Part shown: positions 43,549 to 52,929 of the stretch, piece by piece | Layout: every line of letters begins with the position of its first letter | How positions within the stretch are numbered: position 1 is the first letter of the stretch | Assembly: GCA_902774365.1 (NCBI GenBank) | Contig: CACYHX010000007.1 | Location: 62,001 to 126,000 of the forward strand | DNA: 64,000 bases | Direction of reading: 5' to 3' | Origin: an uncultured Bacteroidia bacterium | GTDB lineage: Bacteria; Bacteroidota; Bacteroidia; Bacteroidales; F082 | Notes under the pieces: model-generated | Told to the model about the DNA's origin: nothing | Databases searched by the model: none | The model's input: the letters and a program-made list of their open reading frames with translations, nothing else | Made by a program: the position numbers and the translations under genes

Positions 43549-46500
43549 TCAATCCATAATGACAATTTTCTGCACACGGACCGTTGCACCATCATAAAGT
43601 CGGATGAGGTACAGCCCTGCCTTTAGCTCAGCGAGCGAGCAAGCATTTCCCGTAAGTTCCATCGACTTCACCATGCGGCCCAAGACATCGACGACATCCA
43701 ACTGGGCGCTATTACTCTCCGTATTGACATACAGCATCTTATCTTTAACAAAGCAGAAAGATTCCGTTGTGTTTTCTTTTATGTCATCCGTAGGAGACCC
43801 GAAAAGAATCTGGTTTTTCATTCTCACAGGATAACCGTAATAGGTAGTAACAACATATACGTTGTAGTTGGTGTCGTCGCTGATTATCCAAAGCGAGTGG
43901 TAATCATCAGTAGGGAACGCCCGGCATGACATGCCGTTTGAATAGCTACCCGTATTGTCGTCAAAAGCCACGACCAGATTGCTTGTCCCGTCGTAGTAGA
44001 ATGTCCTTTCGAATTGGATCGTAGTCCATGCGTTAGCATTCATGGTCACCGAACCTTCAAAATACTTATTCATAGGCATTACGGGCACCCAGTCCGTATT
44101 GCTGTGGAACCCGGTTTTGTCGGTTTGCTTCAGATAAATCGAATAATTGCGTGTTTTGGTTTGACCGCTATTGAAGAACGAAATGCTGGTCAATTCACGT
44201 GGCCCGCCCAATTCCTCTGAAGTATAGATTTGCTCAGTGAAACCATATTTGTAATAGGAATGGCTAGGCAGTTTCGTATAGGATACTGTGGCATGTCCTA
44301 CCGGGATGCTACCGTCCATGGATTCGAAAACCGCGAGATAGTGTGCATTTGTTGAAGCATCAAAAGTAGGGTCGGTATAATAAGTTCCCGCCCCTTCTTT
44401 CTCCCAACGGATGAAAGCATAGTTATCGTTGGTGTTGGTGGTCAAAGCGACCTTGGTACCCGTGCCGTAGGTTCCGGTTCCATTTATCGTACCGGCTTCG
44501 TCCATATTGCTCTCGGCAGTGACGGAGCAGAGGTTGAAGCCGAATTGGTGGGTCTCGTTAGCCGCATCCACTATGCTCAGCGTGACAGGCATCGGGAATG
44601 CGTTCGTGGCATTGCCGGCGAGGGTGACGCTGAAATCGGCATAGGCTTTACCGAATGCCTCCACGTTGCCAACGGATGCCGTGCCGTTGATGGTGAGATA
44701 TTCGGATGGCGAAGAGAGTGTGCCTATTACCATGGGGGCCAACAAGTTGCCATCGTTGCCGATGACGACACGCAAGTCGGCGGTCTCGCCAGGCTCAAGC
44801 AAGCCATTGCCGTTGTCGTCGTTTACAATGGTTGCACCGAGGTATTCCATGACTTTTCCGTAGACCGCGATAGCGAAACGGAGGTATCCAATGGATTCGC
44901 CGCCGACCATGATTTGTGCGACAAAGTCAATCTTGCCTTTTGTAGGAGCATTGTCAGCCAAAGTAAAGGCCAAGCCTCCCACAGTTTGCGTCTCTCCTGA
45001 GGCCAAAGCAGGCACGACAAGGCTTCCGTTGGTGATGCTGACATAGCTCGACGTGGTTGTAATCTCCAGCAAGGCGCCATTGATGGCCTCTGACCCACAG
45101 CGCAGATCCAAATCCATTATAATCGATTCACCTGCGTTGGCGTGTTGGTCATTGTTGCCATGTTCATCGTTGATGACATAGGATTCAAGCGATAATACCG
45201 GAGCTGGGACGGCATTGACGGCGGCCAAGGCATTGACACGTCCAAAGCCATAGATGTTGCTCTTGCCCTCGGCAAGCGGCACAGCGGTTTCTTCCAAGAT
45301 GCGGCAGATGTCGGATGGGGTGAGGTTAGGGTTTTTGCTCAACATGAGCGCCATACATCCCGCCACACATGGGGTGGCCATGGAAGTGCCTGTCTTCGTG
45401 CCATAGCCGGATGTGTTGAGGTAATCCGCTGAAACGATCTCCGTTCCAGGTCCACACACATCGGGACGGATGAGGCCAAACTGGGTGCTGCTTCCAGCAA
45501 CGTAAGGATAGTCGGCAAAGCTCGTATTCGCCCAAGTGACAGGGCCTTGCGAGGTTGTCGCGTTGGCCACGTCCATATTATCGACGTTACCCACGCACAC
45601 CACGCATGAGAGGCCGCCCGGATTGGCTTGCTGAACGGGGTCCATATAAGGTGGCGGGCAGCACCCAGGAAGGCGGACATTATTCGGAATCGGATATGTG
45701 TTGAGTTTGTTCCCCTCGTTTCCTGCTGCGACAGCCCCAATCACGCCAGCATTCATTGCTGCCACACAGGTGTTGCGCGTCAAAGTCACATCTGCGGCGC
45801 TTTGGTCACGCCAGCCCAGCGACATGGTGAATATGTCGGCGCCATGTTCCGTGGCAAACTGCACACCAGCACAAGCATTGGTTATCTCACCATAGCCTTC
45901 GTCGTCCAAGACTTTCAAGCACATCAAAGTGGCATCGGGAGCCATACCAGTTTGTCGGCCTCCACTACCATCGCCACATACCGTCCCGGAACAATGTGTG
46001 CCATGGCCATCATAATCCATGGGGTCGTTATCGTTGGCATCAAAATCCCAGCCATGATTCGGGAAGGCCTCGCCGCCGTCCCAAAGATGGTCCTTAAGGT
46101 CCAAATGGTTGTAGTTGACACCGCCATCGATGACGGCCACCACTATGCCTTGGCCCGTATAGCCCAGGTTCCAAACCTGGTCGGCCTGCACTTGGGTGAC
46201 ATTGGGCGTGATGTCGCGTGTGGTCTTGGCGGGTCTCGAGGTCTCGTCTTCAGGAATCATACGCACCCTCTTGTCAAAGCCGATGGTTTCGACATCCTTA
46301 CGTTGGGCCAATGCTTGGATGGCTTGTTTGTTGGCTGAAAAGCAGAGGGCGTTGGCCATCCAGAGCACTCTCGGCGTGCTCACCATGTCGTTCTGTTCCA
46401 TCTCGGCAAGGCTTTGCCTAATGTCGTATTGGGAGGCTTCTGCGAACTGCTTCAACTCGTTCACCACGAACTCTCGCCGTTCGGCACGAGTCGTGAAACC

Positions 46501-46677
46501 GTCGACACGGCGGCTAAGTTTCTCCTGGTCATACTGTTGTTTCATGATGACAAACACATTGATTTTCTCATCATCCATCCTCTGCCCCATCTCCTTCTCC
46601 AAGGCCATGTCGATGGTTTGGGCATAACCCATGACGCAAATCAATGTCAGTAGAATAAGGGTAGCTATCCTTTTCAT
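43549..46677 (-). CDS. Secreted subtilisin-like (S8) serine protease with T9SS sorting domain
   Basis: A 1042-residue exported protein. Signal peptide MKRIATLILLTLICVMGYAQ; an I9-type propeptide follows to about 130. The S8 catalytic domain shows Asp in VVAVIDGGVNYNHLD, His in GHGTHCSGTV and Ser in GTSMATPCVAG. Several beta-sandwich or CARDB-like repeats follow. The last 75 residues (LDVVDVLGRMVKSMELTG, then LKAGLYLIRLYDG) are a type A por sorting domain used by the type IX secretion system. The protease should be secreted and attached to the cell surface. Monocistronic. Confidence 0.93.
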   Translation of the reverse strand: MKRIATLILLTLICVMGYAQTIDMALEKEMGQRMDDEKINVFVIMKQQYDQEKLSRRVDGFTTRAERREFVVNELKQFAEASQYDIRQSLAEMEQNDMVSTPRVLWMANALCFSANKQAIQALAQRKDVETIGFDKRVRMIPEDETSRPAKTTRDITPNVTQVQADQVWNLGYTGQGIVVAVIDGGVNYNHLDLKDHLWDGGEAFPNHGWDFDANDNDPMDYDGHGTHCSGTVCGDGSGGRQTGMAPDATLMCLKVLDDEGYGEITNACAGVQFATEHGADIFTMSLGWRDQSAADVTLTRNTCVAAMNAGVIGAVAAGNEGNKLNTYPIPNNVRLPGCCPPPYMDPVQQANPGGLSCVVCVGNVDNMDVANATTSQGPVTWANTSFADYPYVAGSSTQFGLIRPDVCGPGTEIVSADYLNTSGYGTKTGTSMATPCVAGCMALMLSKNPNLTPSDICRILEETAVPLAEGKSNIYGFGRVNALAAVNAVPAPVLSLESYVINDEHGNNDQHANAGESIIMDLDLRCGSEAINGALLEITTTSSYVSITNGSLVVPALASGETQTVGGLAFTLADNAPTKGKIDFVAQIMVGGESIGYLRFAIAVYGKVMEYLGATIVNDDNGNGLLEPGETADLRVVIGNDGNLLAPMVIGTLSSPSEYLTINGTASVGNVEAFGKAYADFSVTLAGNATNAFPMPVTLSIVDAANETHQFGFNLCSVTAESNMDEAGTINGTGTYGTGTKVALTTNTNDNYAFIRWEKEGAGTYYTDPTFDASTNAHYLAVFESMDGSIPVGHATVSYTKLPSHSYYKYGFTEQIYTSEELGGPRELTSISFFNSGQTKTRNYSIYLKQTDKTGFHSNTDWVPVMPMNKYFEGSVTMNANAWTTIQFERTFYYDGTSNLVVAFDDNTGSYSNGMSCRAFPTDDYHSLWIISDDTNYNVYVVTTYYGYPVRMKNQILFGSPTDDIKENTTESFCFVKDKMLYVNTESNSAQLDVVDVLGRMVKSMELTGNACSLAELKAGLYLIRLYDGATVRVQKIVIMD

Positions 46678-46708
46678 GGCTTTTATTTTTTGGTTATTGA
46701 AACCCGGT

Positions 46709-49462
46709 TTATTTTCGTTTGATTATCAATCGCTCCAGTTCCCCGATCCAAAGGATAATAGAGGTGCCGGCGATGATGATAAGCCAATCCATCCAAGGCA
46801 GCGGGACGACGTTAAACATCTCGCCACCGAAGGTCACGATAAACACCTGTCCGAGGGCGATAATCAATAAGGTAGCGCCAAAGCCGCGTCTTACGTCTTT
46901 GTCGAGCAGGCCTTTCAAGGCAGACTGGCCGGTATGGTAGGCCTTGGCGTTGAAGATGTTCCAGAACTGCATGAAGACGAAGATAGTAAAGAGCAACGAC
47001 AACTCCTTAGGCGTGAAATGGCCTCCTATATGATGGAAGCAGAAATAGCTGGCGAAATAATCACGGAGAGAAAACTCGGCCATGGAATCCACGCCATAGT
47101 GCATGAAATACTGGATGAAGCCAAACAGCACCGCCACAAAGAACAGTCCCACGCCGAAGATGCGGACGACCATCTCTTTGGTGATGATAAAGGCGGCGCG
47201 TGAACGCGGCTTGTCCTTCAGCACGCTATGGTCGGGCGGCAACGACGCCAAGGCCATGGCGGCGAAGGTATCCATGATGAGGTTGATCCACAGCATCTGG
47301 GTCACAGTAAGCGGTGACTCGGTGCCCATCACGGCGCCCAGCAACACGATGAGGCAGGCCGCCACGTTGATGGTCATTTGGAACAGGATAAACCGCTGGA
47401 TGTTGAGATAGAGCGAGCGGCCCCACATCACGGCGCGGGCGATGCTCTTGAACGAGTTGTCAAGGATGGTGATGTCGCTGGCTTCCTTGGCCACCGAGGT
47501 GCCATCGCCCATCGAGAGACCGATTTGGGCTTGGTTCAAGGCCGGGGCGTCGTTGGTGCCGTCGCCGGTGACGGCCACCACATCTCCCCTCTCCTGCAGC
47601 AGGCGCACGAGGCGTTCTTTATCGGAAGGACGCGCGCGCGACATGATCTTCAAGTCGCCGACACGCTCACGCAGTTCGTCGTCTGTCATCAGGTTAAACT
47701 CCTTGCCGGTAATCATCTGTCGTTCGGGGTCGTCGGCGTCAGTCCACAATCCCACCTGACGGCCAATCTCACGTGCCGTGCCGGGCGTGTCGCCCGTCAC
47801 AATCTTGATACTGATACCCGCATTGAGGCAGTCTTTGACGGAATCGGCCACGTCGTCGCGGATGGGGTCGATGATGCCTACGATGCCCAAGAAGCACAAG
47901 TCTTCGACCTGCAGTTTGCCGTTGGCGAACACGGTGTCCACCTCCGACTTCGAGATACGTTTGAAGGCAAAGCCCAAGGTACGCATGGCCTTGTTTTGGT
48001 ATTCCAGCAGTTTTTCCTCCACCTCGCTACGCACCCAATGGATACCCGCCTCGCCATCGCGTTTCAACACCGTCGCGCAACGTTTGATCAAAATCTCGGG
48101 AGCGCCTTTCACATACAGCATATACTCGCCCGTGAACGGGTTATGGGCCACCGTGGCCATGTACTTGTATTTCGTCGTGAACGGCAACTGCTTGACGATC
48201 TTCATGTCGTCGCGAACCTTGACGAAGTCCACGTTGTTGTCGAAAAGCCAAAGCAGCAACGCACCTTCGGTGGGGTTGCCGATCACCTTCGCTTTTTGTT
48301 GGTCGCTATAGTCAAGAAATGCCGTAGAGTTGACGGAGATGCCTTCTATCATCAGGCGCGACACCTCCGTTTCGTCGAGTTGGCCGTCCTTCAAGCCATA
48401 GATGAGACTGTCGCCTAAGCTCATGCGGTTTTTTGTGAGGGTGCCGGTTTTGTCGGAACAGATCACCGTGGCTGCGCCCATAGTCTCGCAGGCATGCATC
48501 TTACGCACCAAGTTATTGGTTTCCAGCATCCTCTTCATGCTCAGTGCTAGACTCAGCGTGACGCTCATGGGCAGACCCTCAGGCACGGCCACCACAATCA
48601 AAGTGACGGCAATCATCAGCGTGTTAAGGAAATAACGCGCGAAGTCCATCCAGTTGAAAGGCCCATCGGGATAGAGGAAATACATCAGGATGCGCAGCAC
48701 CACGATGATGTCGGCGATTACATAGCTCGCGATGGTGATGCCTTTGCCCAACTTGTCGAGTTGTTCGTTGAGCGGCGTTTTTATCTTATTGTCGATTTGT
48801 GCGCCTCTGTACACCTTGCCCCATTCCGTGGCGTCGCCTACCTTCTCGACAACAAAAATGCCGTGGCCTTCCATCACGGAACTGCCGCGGCACACATAAT
48901 TCGAGGGATAGGTCGCATCGTCCTTGAACTCCGCCTTGTCCGTCGTCTTTGAACACGAAGGCTCGCCGGTCAGGTCCGACTCATTCACTCGCAACGAGAT
49001 AGCCTCTCGCAGCGTGCCGTCGGCAGGCACCTCGTCACCAGTGTTCAGCACCACGGTATCGCCCACCACCACGTCCTTACGTTCGATACGATGAATCAAC
49101 CCGTTACGGAACACCGTCACAAGCTTTTCGTCTTCCGCCTGGTTCAAGATGTCGAATTTCTTGTTGGCGCTCAACTCAAAGACAAAGCCCACGGTGGTGG
49201 CCAACATCACAGCCACGAAGATACCCAAAGGCTCCAAAAGCACCGAGAGTCCTTCGGCACCAGTAAACAATTGATACAATGAAACCGCCACCGACAACAG
49301 CAACGCTATCAGCAGGATACGTATGATGGGGTCGGAGAATTTCTCCAAAAACTGCTTCCAAATCGAGTCTTTCTCTGGCGGAGTAAGCACATTGTCGCCA
49401 TGCTTTTTGCGACTTCTTTCCACTTCTGCATCCGTCAGTCCATTCCTAAAATCTCTTGCCAT
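46709..49462 (-). CDS. Calcium-translocating P-type ATPase (PMCA/SERCA-like, P2 type)
   Basis: A 917-residue integral membrane pump with about ten helices. The actuator motif is DLTGEPS, the phosphorylation motif CSDKTGTLTKNRMS, and the hinge GDGTNDAPALNQAQIG. Membrane site PEGLPMSVTLSLA matches the calcium-binding fourth helix of P2 ATPases, and NMLWINLIMDT-like sequence (QMLWINLIMDTFAAMALA) matches the sixth. It exports Ca2+ using ATP. N-terminal residues carry the cation-ATPase N domain (GLTDAEVERSRKKHGDNVL). Single gene, divergent from the TerB-like gene. Confidence 0.92.
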   Translation of the reverse strand: MARDFRNGLTDAEVERSRKKHGDNVLTPPEKDSIWKQFLEKFSDPIIRILLIALLLSVAVSLYQLFTGAEGLSVLLEPLGIFVAVMLATTVGFVFELSANKKFDILNQAEDEKLVTVFRNGLIHRIERKDVVVGDTVVLNTGDEVPADGTLREAISLRVNESDLTGEPSCSKTTDKAEFKDDATYPSNYVCRGSSVMEGHGIFVVEKVGDATEWGKVYRGAQIDNKIKTPLNEQLDKLGKGITIASYVIADIIVVLRILMYFLYPDGPFNWMDFARYFLNTLMIAVTLIVVAVPEGLPMSVTLSLALSMKRMLETNNLVRKMHACETMGAATVICSDKTGTLTKNRMSLGDSLIYGLKDGQLDETEVSRLMIEGISVNSTAFLDYSDQQKAKVIGNPTEGALLLWLFDNNVDFVKVRDDMKIVKQLPFTTKYKYMATVAHNPFTGEYMLYVKGAPEILIKRCATVLKRDGEAGIHWVRSEVEEKLLEYQNKAMRTLGFAFKRISKSEVDTVFANGKLQVEDLCFLGIVGIIDPIRDDVADSVKDCLNAGISIKIVTGDTPGTAREIGRQVGLWTDADDPERQMITGKEFNLMTDDELRERVGDLKIMSRARPSDKERLVRLLQERGDVVAVTGDGTNDAPALNQAQIGLSMGDGTSVAKEASDITILDNSFKSIARAVMWGRSLYLNIQRFILFQMTINVAACLIVLLGAVMGTESPLTVTQMLWINLIMDTFAAMALASLPPDHSVLKDKPRSRAAFIITKEMVVRIFGVGLFFVAVLFGFIQYFMHYGVDSMAEFSLRDYFASYFCFHHIGGHFTPKELSLLFTIFVFMQFWNIFNAKAYHTGQSALKGLLDKDVRRGFGATLLIIALGQVFIVTFGGEMFNVVPLPWMDWLIIIAGTSIILWIGELERLIIKRK

Positions 49463-49499
49463 TTTATAGCAATTTTACTCGTTTATCAACTTTTATAAC

Positions 49500-49507
49500 T
49501 ATCTTTG
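49500..49507 (+). promoter_or_regulatory. -7 box of the TerB-like gene
   Basis: TATCTTTG, about 88 nt before the ATG at 49596. An ATG only 2 nt after the box opens a 24-codon leader frame (49509-49583). Confidence 0.5.
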
Positions 49508-49595
49508 CATGAAAAAATTGTGGCAAAATTACATTCTCCCAGCAAACGACAATGAGGTTGCAAGGTTACAACCCAAAAATTGAGATGATAACTCC

Positions 49596-50969
49596 ATGAA
49601 ATTCAAAGAACAACATAAAACTGCCTTAGCAAAAGTGCTCTCCGACCTCGTACAATGCGATGGCATCGTCAACCAAGGCGAAATCGACTTCATGCATAGG
49701 GTTTACACGCTTTTCAACATCACACTCACCAGCCGGAAAAAAGCCACCAACATCAGCCTTTCGGATGCTGTCGACATCCTGAAGAGCCTCGGCAACCCGG
49801 AAAAAGTGGCCATCTTGAAGATGTTCCAAAGTCTATCCTTGTCCGACGACTCACTCGACCCCACCGAATCGTTGCTGATCACCTCGCTCATCTTGTCCAT
49901 TGGGATTGAACTACCTGAAACACAAGATCTAAACGCCACTTTCGTCTCCATCCCTGACCTCAGCTTCGACACGCGCAATGCAGTGCTTTACGTCGAGCCA
50001 ACCTACGACAAAAAGACCAACGCCTGCATCAACCGCGACTACGATGCCATCTGCCAGCTGCTGCGCAGGTCGCAACGCGAGTTCTTCTTCCTGCCCAAAG
50101 TCGTCAACGAGCTGAAAAACAAGAAAAAGACCTTCCGCAACGCGCTCAGCTACATCGAGCCTACCCTCACGGAGGAGCAGCTTGACCACATCGACGCACA
50201 GCTTCCCCAATTGGACAGTGTATTTCTCTCCAAGGAAATATTTCTCAACTACCTCAATGCCAACGGATTGAAGATAAGCAAGCCATCGTTCTTCCTCAAA
50301 ATCGGTAACATGAAGCCTGGCACGTACCAAGACTTCCTCATCTTAGAGACCGGTGCTCATCCCTTGCTGACCTTGGAGCGTTTCGTGCAACTCAATGCCA
50401 ACATCATGAAAATCAATCCGCCCCTAGGTAATGCGAAAGAAGAGGCCTTCATCAAAAAACTGGCGTTGAAACCCGCGACGAAGCACAAAGACGAGTTGGA
50501 TTATACGGGATTCCACAAGATCATCCTTGACATCCTTTTGAAATACAACGGCTTGCACGAAGTCAGCAGGCTGTTCATCAGCCGACGGGGCGACATCTTC
50601 CTCACCGACCTCAACAACACCGAGGTCAAGATGCCAGCGTTATGCAAGGCCCTTTACATCTTCTACTTGCTTCACGAAGAAGGGATGTCGCTGAACTATC
50701 TCAACGACTACAGGGATGAGTTGTATAAGATATATCGTTGCATCTCCACCTACGGCGACGAGGCGCTGCTCACGAAGGCCATCGACAACCTCACCGACTT
50801 CATTGGCTCGACCATGAACGCCAACCTCTCGCGCATCCGCAAGGCCTTCCGCGACATCTTGGGCGACGACGCCAACATCTACCTCATCAAAGGCGAAAAA
50901 GGTGGACGAAAGATCATCCACCTTGACCGCCGCCTCGTGGTCTTCGAAGACCGGGAGGCGTTTGAATAG
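49596..50969 (+). CDS. Hypothetical protein with TerB-like N-terminal domain
   Basis: A 457-residue soluble protein. The first 105 residues (ALAKVLSDLVQCDGIVNQGEIDFMHRVY, then DDSLDPTESLLITSLILS) match the helical, acidic TerB-like pattern linked to metal or tellurite responses. The remaining 350 residues are mixed alpha/beta and end with KIIHLDRRLVVFED. I do not recognise that part; no enzymatic motif was seen. Monocistronic; its stop touches a perfect palindrome. Confidence 0.6.
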   Translation: MKFKEQHKTALAKVLSDLVQCDGIVNQGEIDFMHRVYTLFNITLTSRKKATNISLSDAVDILKSLGNPEKVAILKMFQSLSLSDDSLDPTESLLITSLILSIGIELPETQDLNATFVSIPDLSFDTRNAVLYVEPTYDKKTNACINRDYDAICQLLRRSQREFFFLPKVVNELKNKKKTFRNALSYIEPTLTEEQLDHIDAQLPQLDSVFLSKEIFLNYLNANGLKISKPSFFLKIGNMKPGTYQDFLILETGAHPLLTLERFVQLNANIMKINPPLGNAKEEAFIKKLALKPATKHKDELDYTGFHKIILDILLKYNGLHEVSRLFISRRGDIFLTDLNNTEVKMPALCKALYIFYLLHEEGMSLNYLNDYRDELYKIYRCISTYGDEALLTKAIDNLTDFIGSTMNANLSRIRKAFRDILGDDANIYLIKGEKGGRKIIHLDRRLVVFEDREAFE

Positions 50970-50996
50970 TAGAGACGCGATTAATCGCGTCTCTAC
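50969..50996. repeat. Perfect 28-bp palindrome after the TerB-like gene
   Basis: GTAGAGACGCGATT is followed directly by its exact reverse complement. It begins on the last base of the stop codon and is followed by ACAAAAATAA. The word is a known dispersed repeat in Bacteroidota and cyanobacterial genomes and could also serve as terminator for either converging gene. Confidence 0.85.
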
Positions 50997-51005
50997 AAAA
51001 ATAAA

Positions 51006-51779
51006 TTATGCGTTCTGTCCGCCCAAAAGGAAGGTGACATCGGAGTTGGGCTCAATCTCCACCGACTCCTTGCCGTAGCGCATGACAATCATCTTCTTGC
51101 CACCCTTCAGCATCATGTTGCCGTCAGTGACCCACAGGGCCGTAGCCTCACGCAGGCCCACCACGGTCATCTCCTGGTTGACCGCCAGATACTCGTTGAT
51201 ACGGTCCTGACGTGTCTCGCCGCCGTGCTTGATCATCTTGTCGATTTCGGGGTGCGGGTCGAGGTAATGCGGGTTGATTTGGAAGGGCACCAGGTTGAGG
51301 CACTTGAACGAAGCAGGTTGCACGATGGGCATGTCGTTGGTGGTGCACAGCGTCGGGCAGGCCACGTTGGAGCCAGCGCTCCAGCCCATGTAAGGCACGC
51401 CGGCGAGGGCGCGGTCGCGGATGGCGTCCATCAGGCCGTAGCGGTGCATCTCAGCCACGAGGTGGAAGGTGTTGCCGCCGCCCACGACGATGCAGTCGGC
51501 CTCATTGACGGCCTTCACCTTGTCGTCGAAATGATGCACGGAGGTGAAGTTCTCCAGTCCGAACTTGGTGCGGAACACGTTCCTCACCTTCGACTCGTAG
51601 GCATCGTAGCTCTCGGGATAAGCCATGCCCCCGATGTTGACGCCTGCAAAGGGGATAAAGATGATGCGGCTCTCCTTATTAATATGGTTCTGCATGCAGA
51701 ACATCTCGATTTGGGTCGTGGCCCAAGCCAGATAGTTTTCGCCGAAATTGGTCGAATTGCTTATCAGTAATAATCTCAT
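51006..51779 (-). CDS. pepE: Peptidase E (aspartyl dipeptidase, family S51)
   Basis: From the ATG at 51779 (MRLLLISNSTNFGENYLAW) the protein is 257 residues. The catalytic serine lies in YMGWSAGSNVACPTL, and VVGGGNTFHLV precedes it, as in PepE. It cleaves dipeptides with N-terminal Asp in the cytosol. The frame to 51839 adds 20 residues that cross the promoter box, so the later ATG is chosen. Slightly longer than the E. coli enzyme but in family range. Monocistronic. Confidence 0.9.
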   Translation of the reverse strand: MRLLLISNSTNFGENYLAWATTQIEMFCMQNHINKESRIIFIPFAGVNIGGMAYPESYDAYESKVRNVFRTKFGLENFTSVHHFDDKVKAVNEADCIVVGGGNTFHLVAEMHRYGLMDAIRDRALAGVPYMGWSAGSNVACPTLCTTNDMPIVQPASFKCLNLVPFQINPHYLDPHPEIDKMIKHGGETRQDRINEYLAVNQEMTVVGLREATALWVTDGNMMLKGGKKMIVMRYGKESVEIEPNSDVTFLLGGQNA

Positions 51780-51807
51780 GATATAAAGTATTGGATTAAC
51801 GATGGTG

Positions 51808-51815
51808 CAAAGATA
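51808..51815 (-). promoter_or_regulatory. pepE -7 box
   Basis: TATCTTTG on the minus strand, 28 nt before the ATG at 51779, with a TTG about 21 nt further upstream. Confidence 0.6.
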
Positions 51816-51931
51816 GCAAAAAAGCGATTGTCGGCACAAGACGGATCGGAAATCTCCGTCTTTTGTTGAAAATTATCGGTTTGATAATCAAATACTTGCA
51901 AAAATCAATAAAAATTTTCCTGTTTTTTTGC

Positions 51932-51960
51932 TTGCGTAAATGAAAAAAGCTGTACTTTTG
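51932..51960 (+). promoter_or_regulatory. Promoter of the tRNA-Arg gene
   Basis: TTG (51932-51934), 18 nt spacer, then TACTTTTG (51953-51960), 17 nt before the tRNA. Confidence 0.6.
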
Positions 51961-51977
51961 CAGTGTCAAAAACGACT

Positions 51978-52051
51978 GGACTAGTAGCTCAATTGGATAG
52001 AGTCCCTGACTACGGATCAGGCGGTTGTGGGTTCGACTCCCGCCTAGTTCA
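51978..52051 (+). tRNA. tRNA-Arg (anticodon ACG)
   Basis: Full cloverleaf by eye. Acceptor GGACTAG pairs with CTAGTTC (one G-T). D arm AGCTC...GAGT. Anticodon arm CCTGA-CTACGGA-TCAGG gives ACG. T arm contains GGTTCGACTC. Discriminator A at 52051; CCA is not encoded. Reads CGU, and CGC/CGA if the A is deaminated by TadA. Confidence 0.93.
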
Positions 52052-52055
52052 CATG

Positions 52056-52082
52056 AAGGTTCCGCAAAAAGAACCTTTTTTT
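52056..52082 (+). terminator. Terminator-like hairpin between the two tRNA genes
   Basis: AAGGTTC (52056-52062) pairs with GAACCTT (52071-52077) and runs into seven T. The tRNA-Glu begins on the next base. Confidence 0.7.
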
Positions 52083-52154
52083 GGCCCATTCGACTAGCGG
52101 TTAGGTCGTAAGTTTCTCACACTTAAAACAGCGGTTCGATTCCGCTATGGGCTA
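52083..52154 (+). tRNA. tRNA-Glu (anticodon CTC)
   Basis: Acceptor GGCCCAT pairs with ATGGGCT (first pair G-T). D arm GAC...GTC. Anticodon arm TAAGT-TTCTCAC-ACTTA gives CTC. T arm AGCGG-TTCGATT-CCGCT. Discriminator A; no encoded CCA. CTC reads GAG codons only, so another tRNA-Glu (TTC) must exist elsewhere. The first acceptor pair is weak, but the rest of the fold is clean. Confidence 0.88.
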
Positions 52155-52161
52155 CAAAAAC

Positions 52162-52198
52162 AATCCGCAACTTGTTCAAAATCAAGCTGCGGATTTTT
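52162..52198 (+). terminator. Terminator after tRNA-Glu
   Basis: AATCCGCA (52162-52169) pairs with TGCGGATT (52188-52195). An inner CTTG/CAAG stem extends it, and TTTTTCTTTT follows. Confidence 0.75.
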
Positions 52199-52241
52199 CT
52201 TTTGCACCAGATTTGCACCTTCCTTTCAATCTCTTCCGCCC

Positions 52242-52865
52242 TCACGGAGCCTGCCGCCTGCAAAACAGCACAGCCTTCACACGCGAGGCCCGCTCGCGCA
52301 GGAACATGATGACTCGCCATCTGAGGACGGTGGTGTTGGCCGCATTGAAGGCGATGGCGTCCAAGCCGTTGTGTTTGGCCATATAGAGGGAACGTCTGTT
52401 GTGGAACTCTTGTGAGATGACGGTCAACGAATCCACTTCATAAACCTCTTTTGCCCTCACAATGGATTCAATGGTATGGAACCCTTGTCCGTCAAGGATA
52501 AGAATGCTGTCGGGCACCCCTCTGACGACCAACGCCTCGCGCATCGCTTGAGGCTCGTCATAATCAGACCCTTTCTTTGCCCCACTGATGAGGATGCGGT
52601 CGACTTTTCCAGCCTCATACAGTTCCACCGCCGCATCAATGCGATAGTTATAGAACATGTTGGCACCTCCCCTGCGGCCCTTGGGGTTGGTTCCCAAAAG
52701 CAGACCTACCTCCCGGTGAGGGATTTCATCCACATCAGAATACACGCGCCCTTTTGAAGCGCTGTACACGGCAAGCTCGCATCCCGCGACAACTGCAAGC
52801 CCTGCTACCATTATCGCCATTATGACCCATAGGGATCGTTTTAGTGTTTTCTTCATTTTGGGCAT
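52242..52865 (-). CDS. SanA/YdcF-like DUF218 membrane protein
   Basis: From the ATG at 52865 (MPKMKKTLKRSLWVIMAIMVAGLAVVAGC) the protein is 207 residues with one N-terminal membrane helix. The periplasmic DUF218 domain has VGLLLGTNPKGRRGGANMFYNYRIDAAVELYEAGKVDRILISG followed by VISQEFHNRRSLYMAKHNGLDAIAFNA. These are hallmarks of SanA, linked to envelope barrier function and vancomycin exclusion. An ATG at 52907 adds 14 residues and is possible. Upstream is a 130-nt leader with two hairpins. Confidence 0.85.
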   Translation of the reverse strand: MPKMKKTLKRSLWVIMAIMVAGLAVVAGCELAVYSASKGRVYSDVDEIPHREVGLLLGTNPKGRRGGANMFYNYRIDAAVELYEAGKVDRILISGAKKGSDYDEPQAMREALVVRGVPDSILILDGQGFHTIESIVRAKEVYEVDSLTVISQEFHNRRSLYMAKHNGLDAIAFNAANTTVLRWRVIMFLRERASRVKAVLFCRRQAP

Positions 52866-52929
52866 TCTAAATACTTGAATCTGTTTCTTAAAACGTGGTT
52901 TCACCATTCATATTTTTTACCACTTCCCA

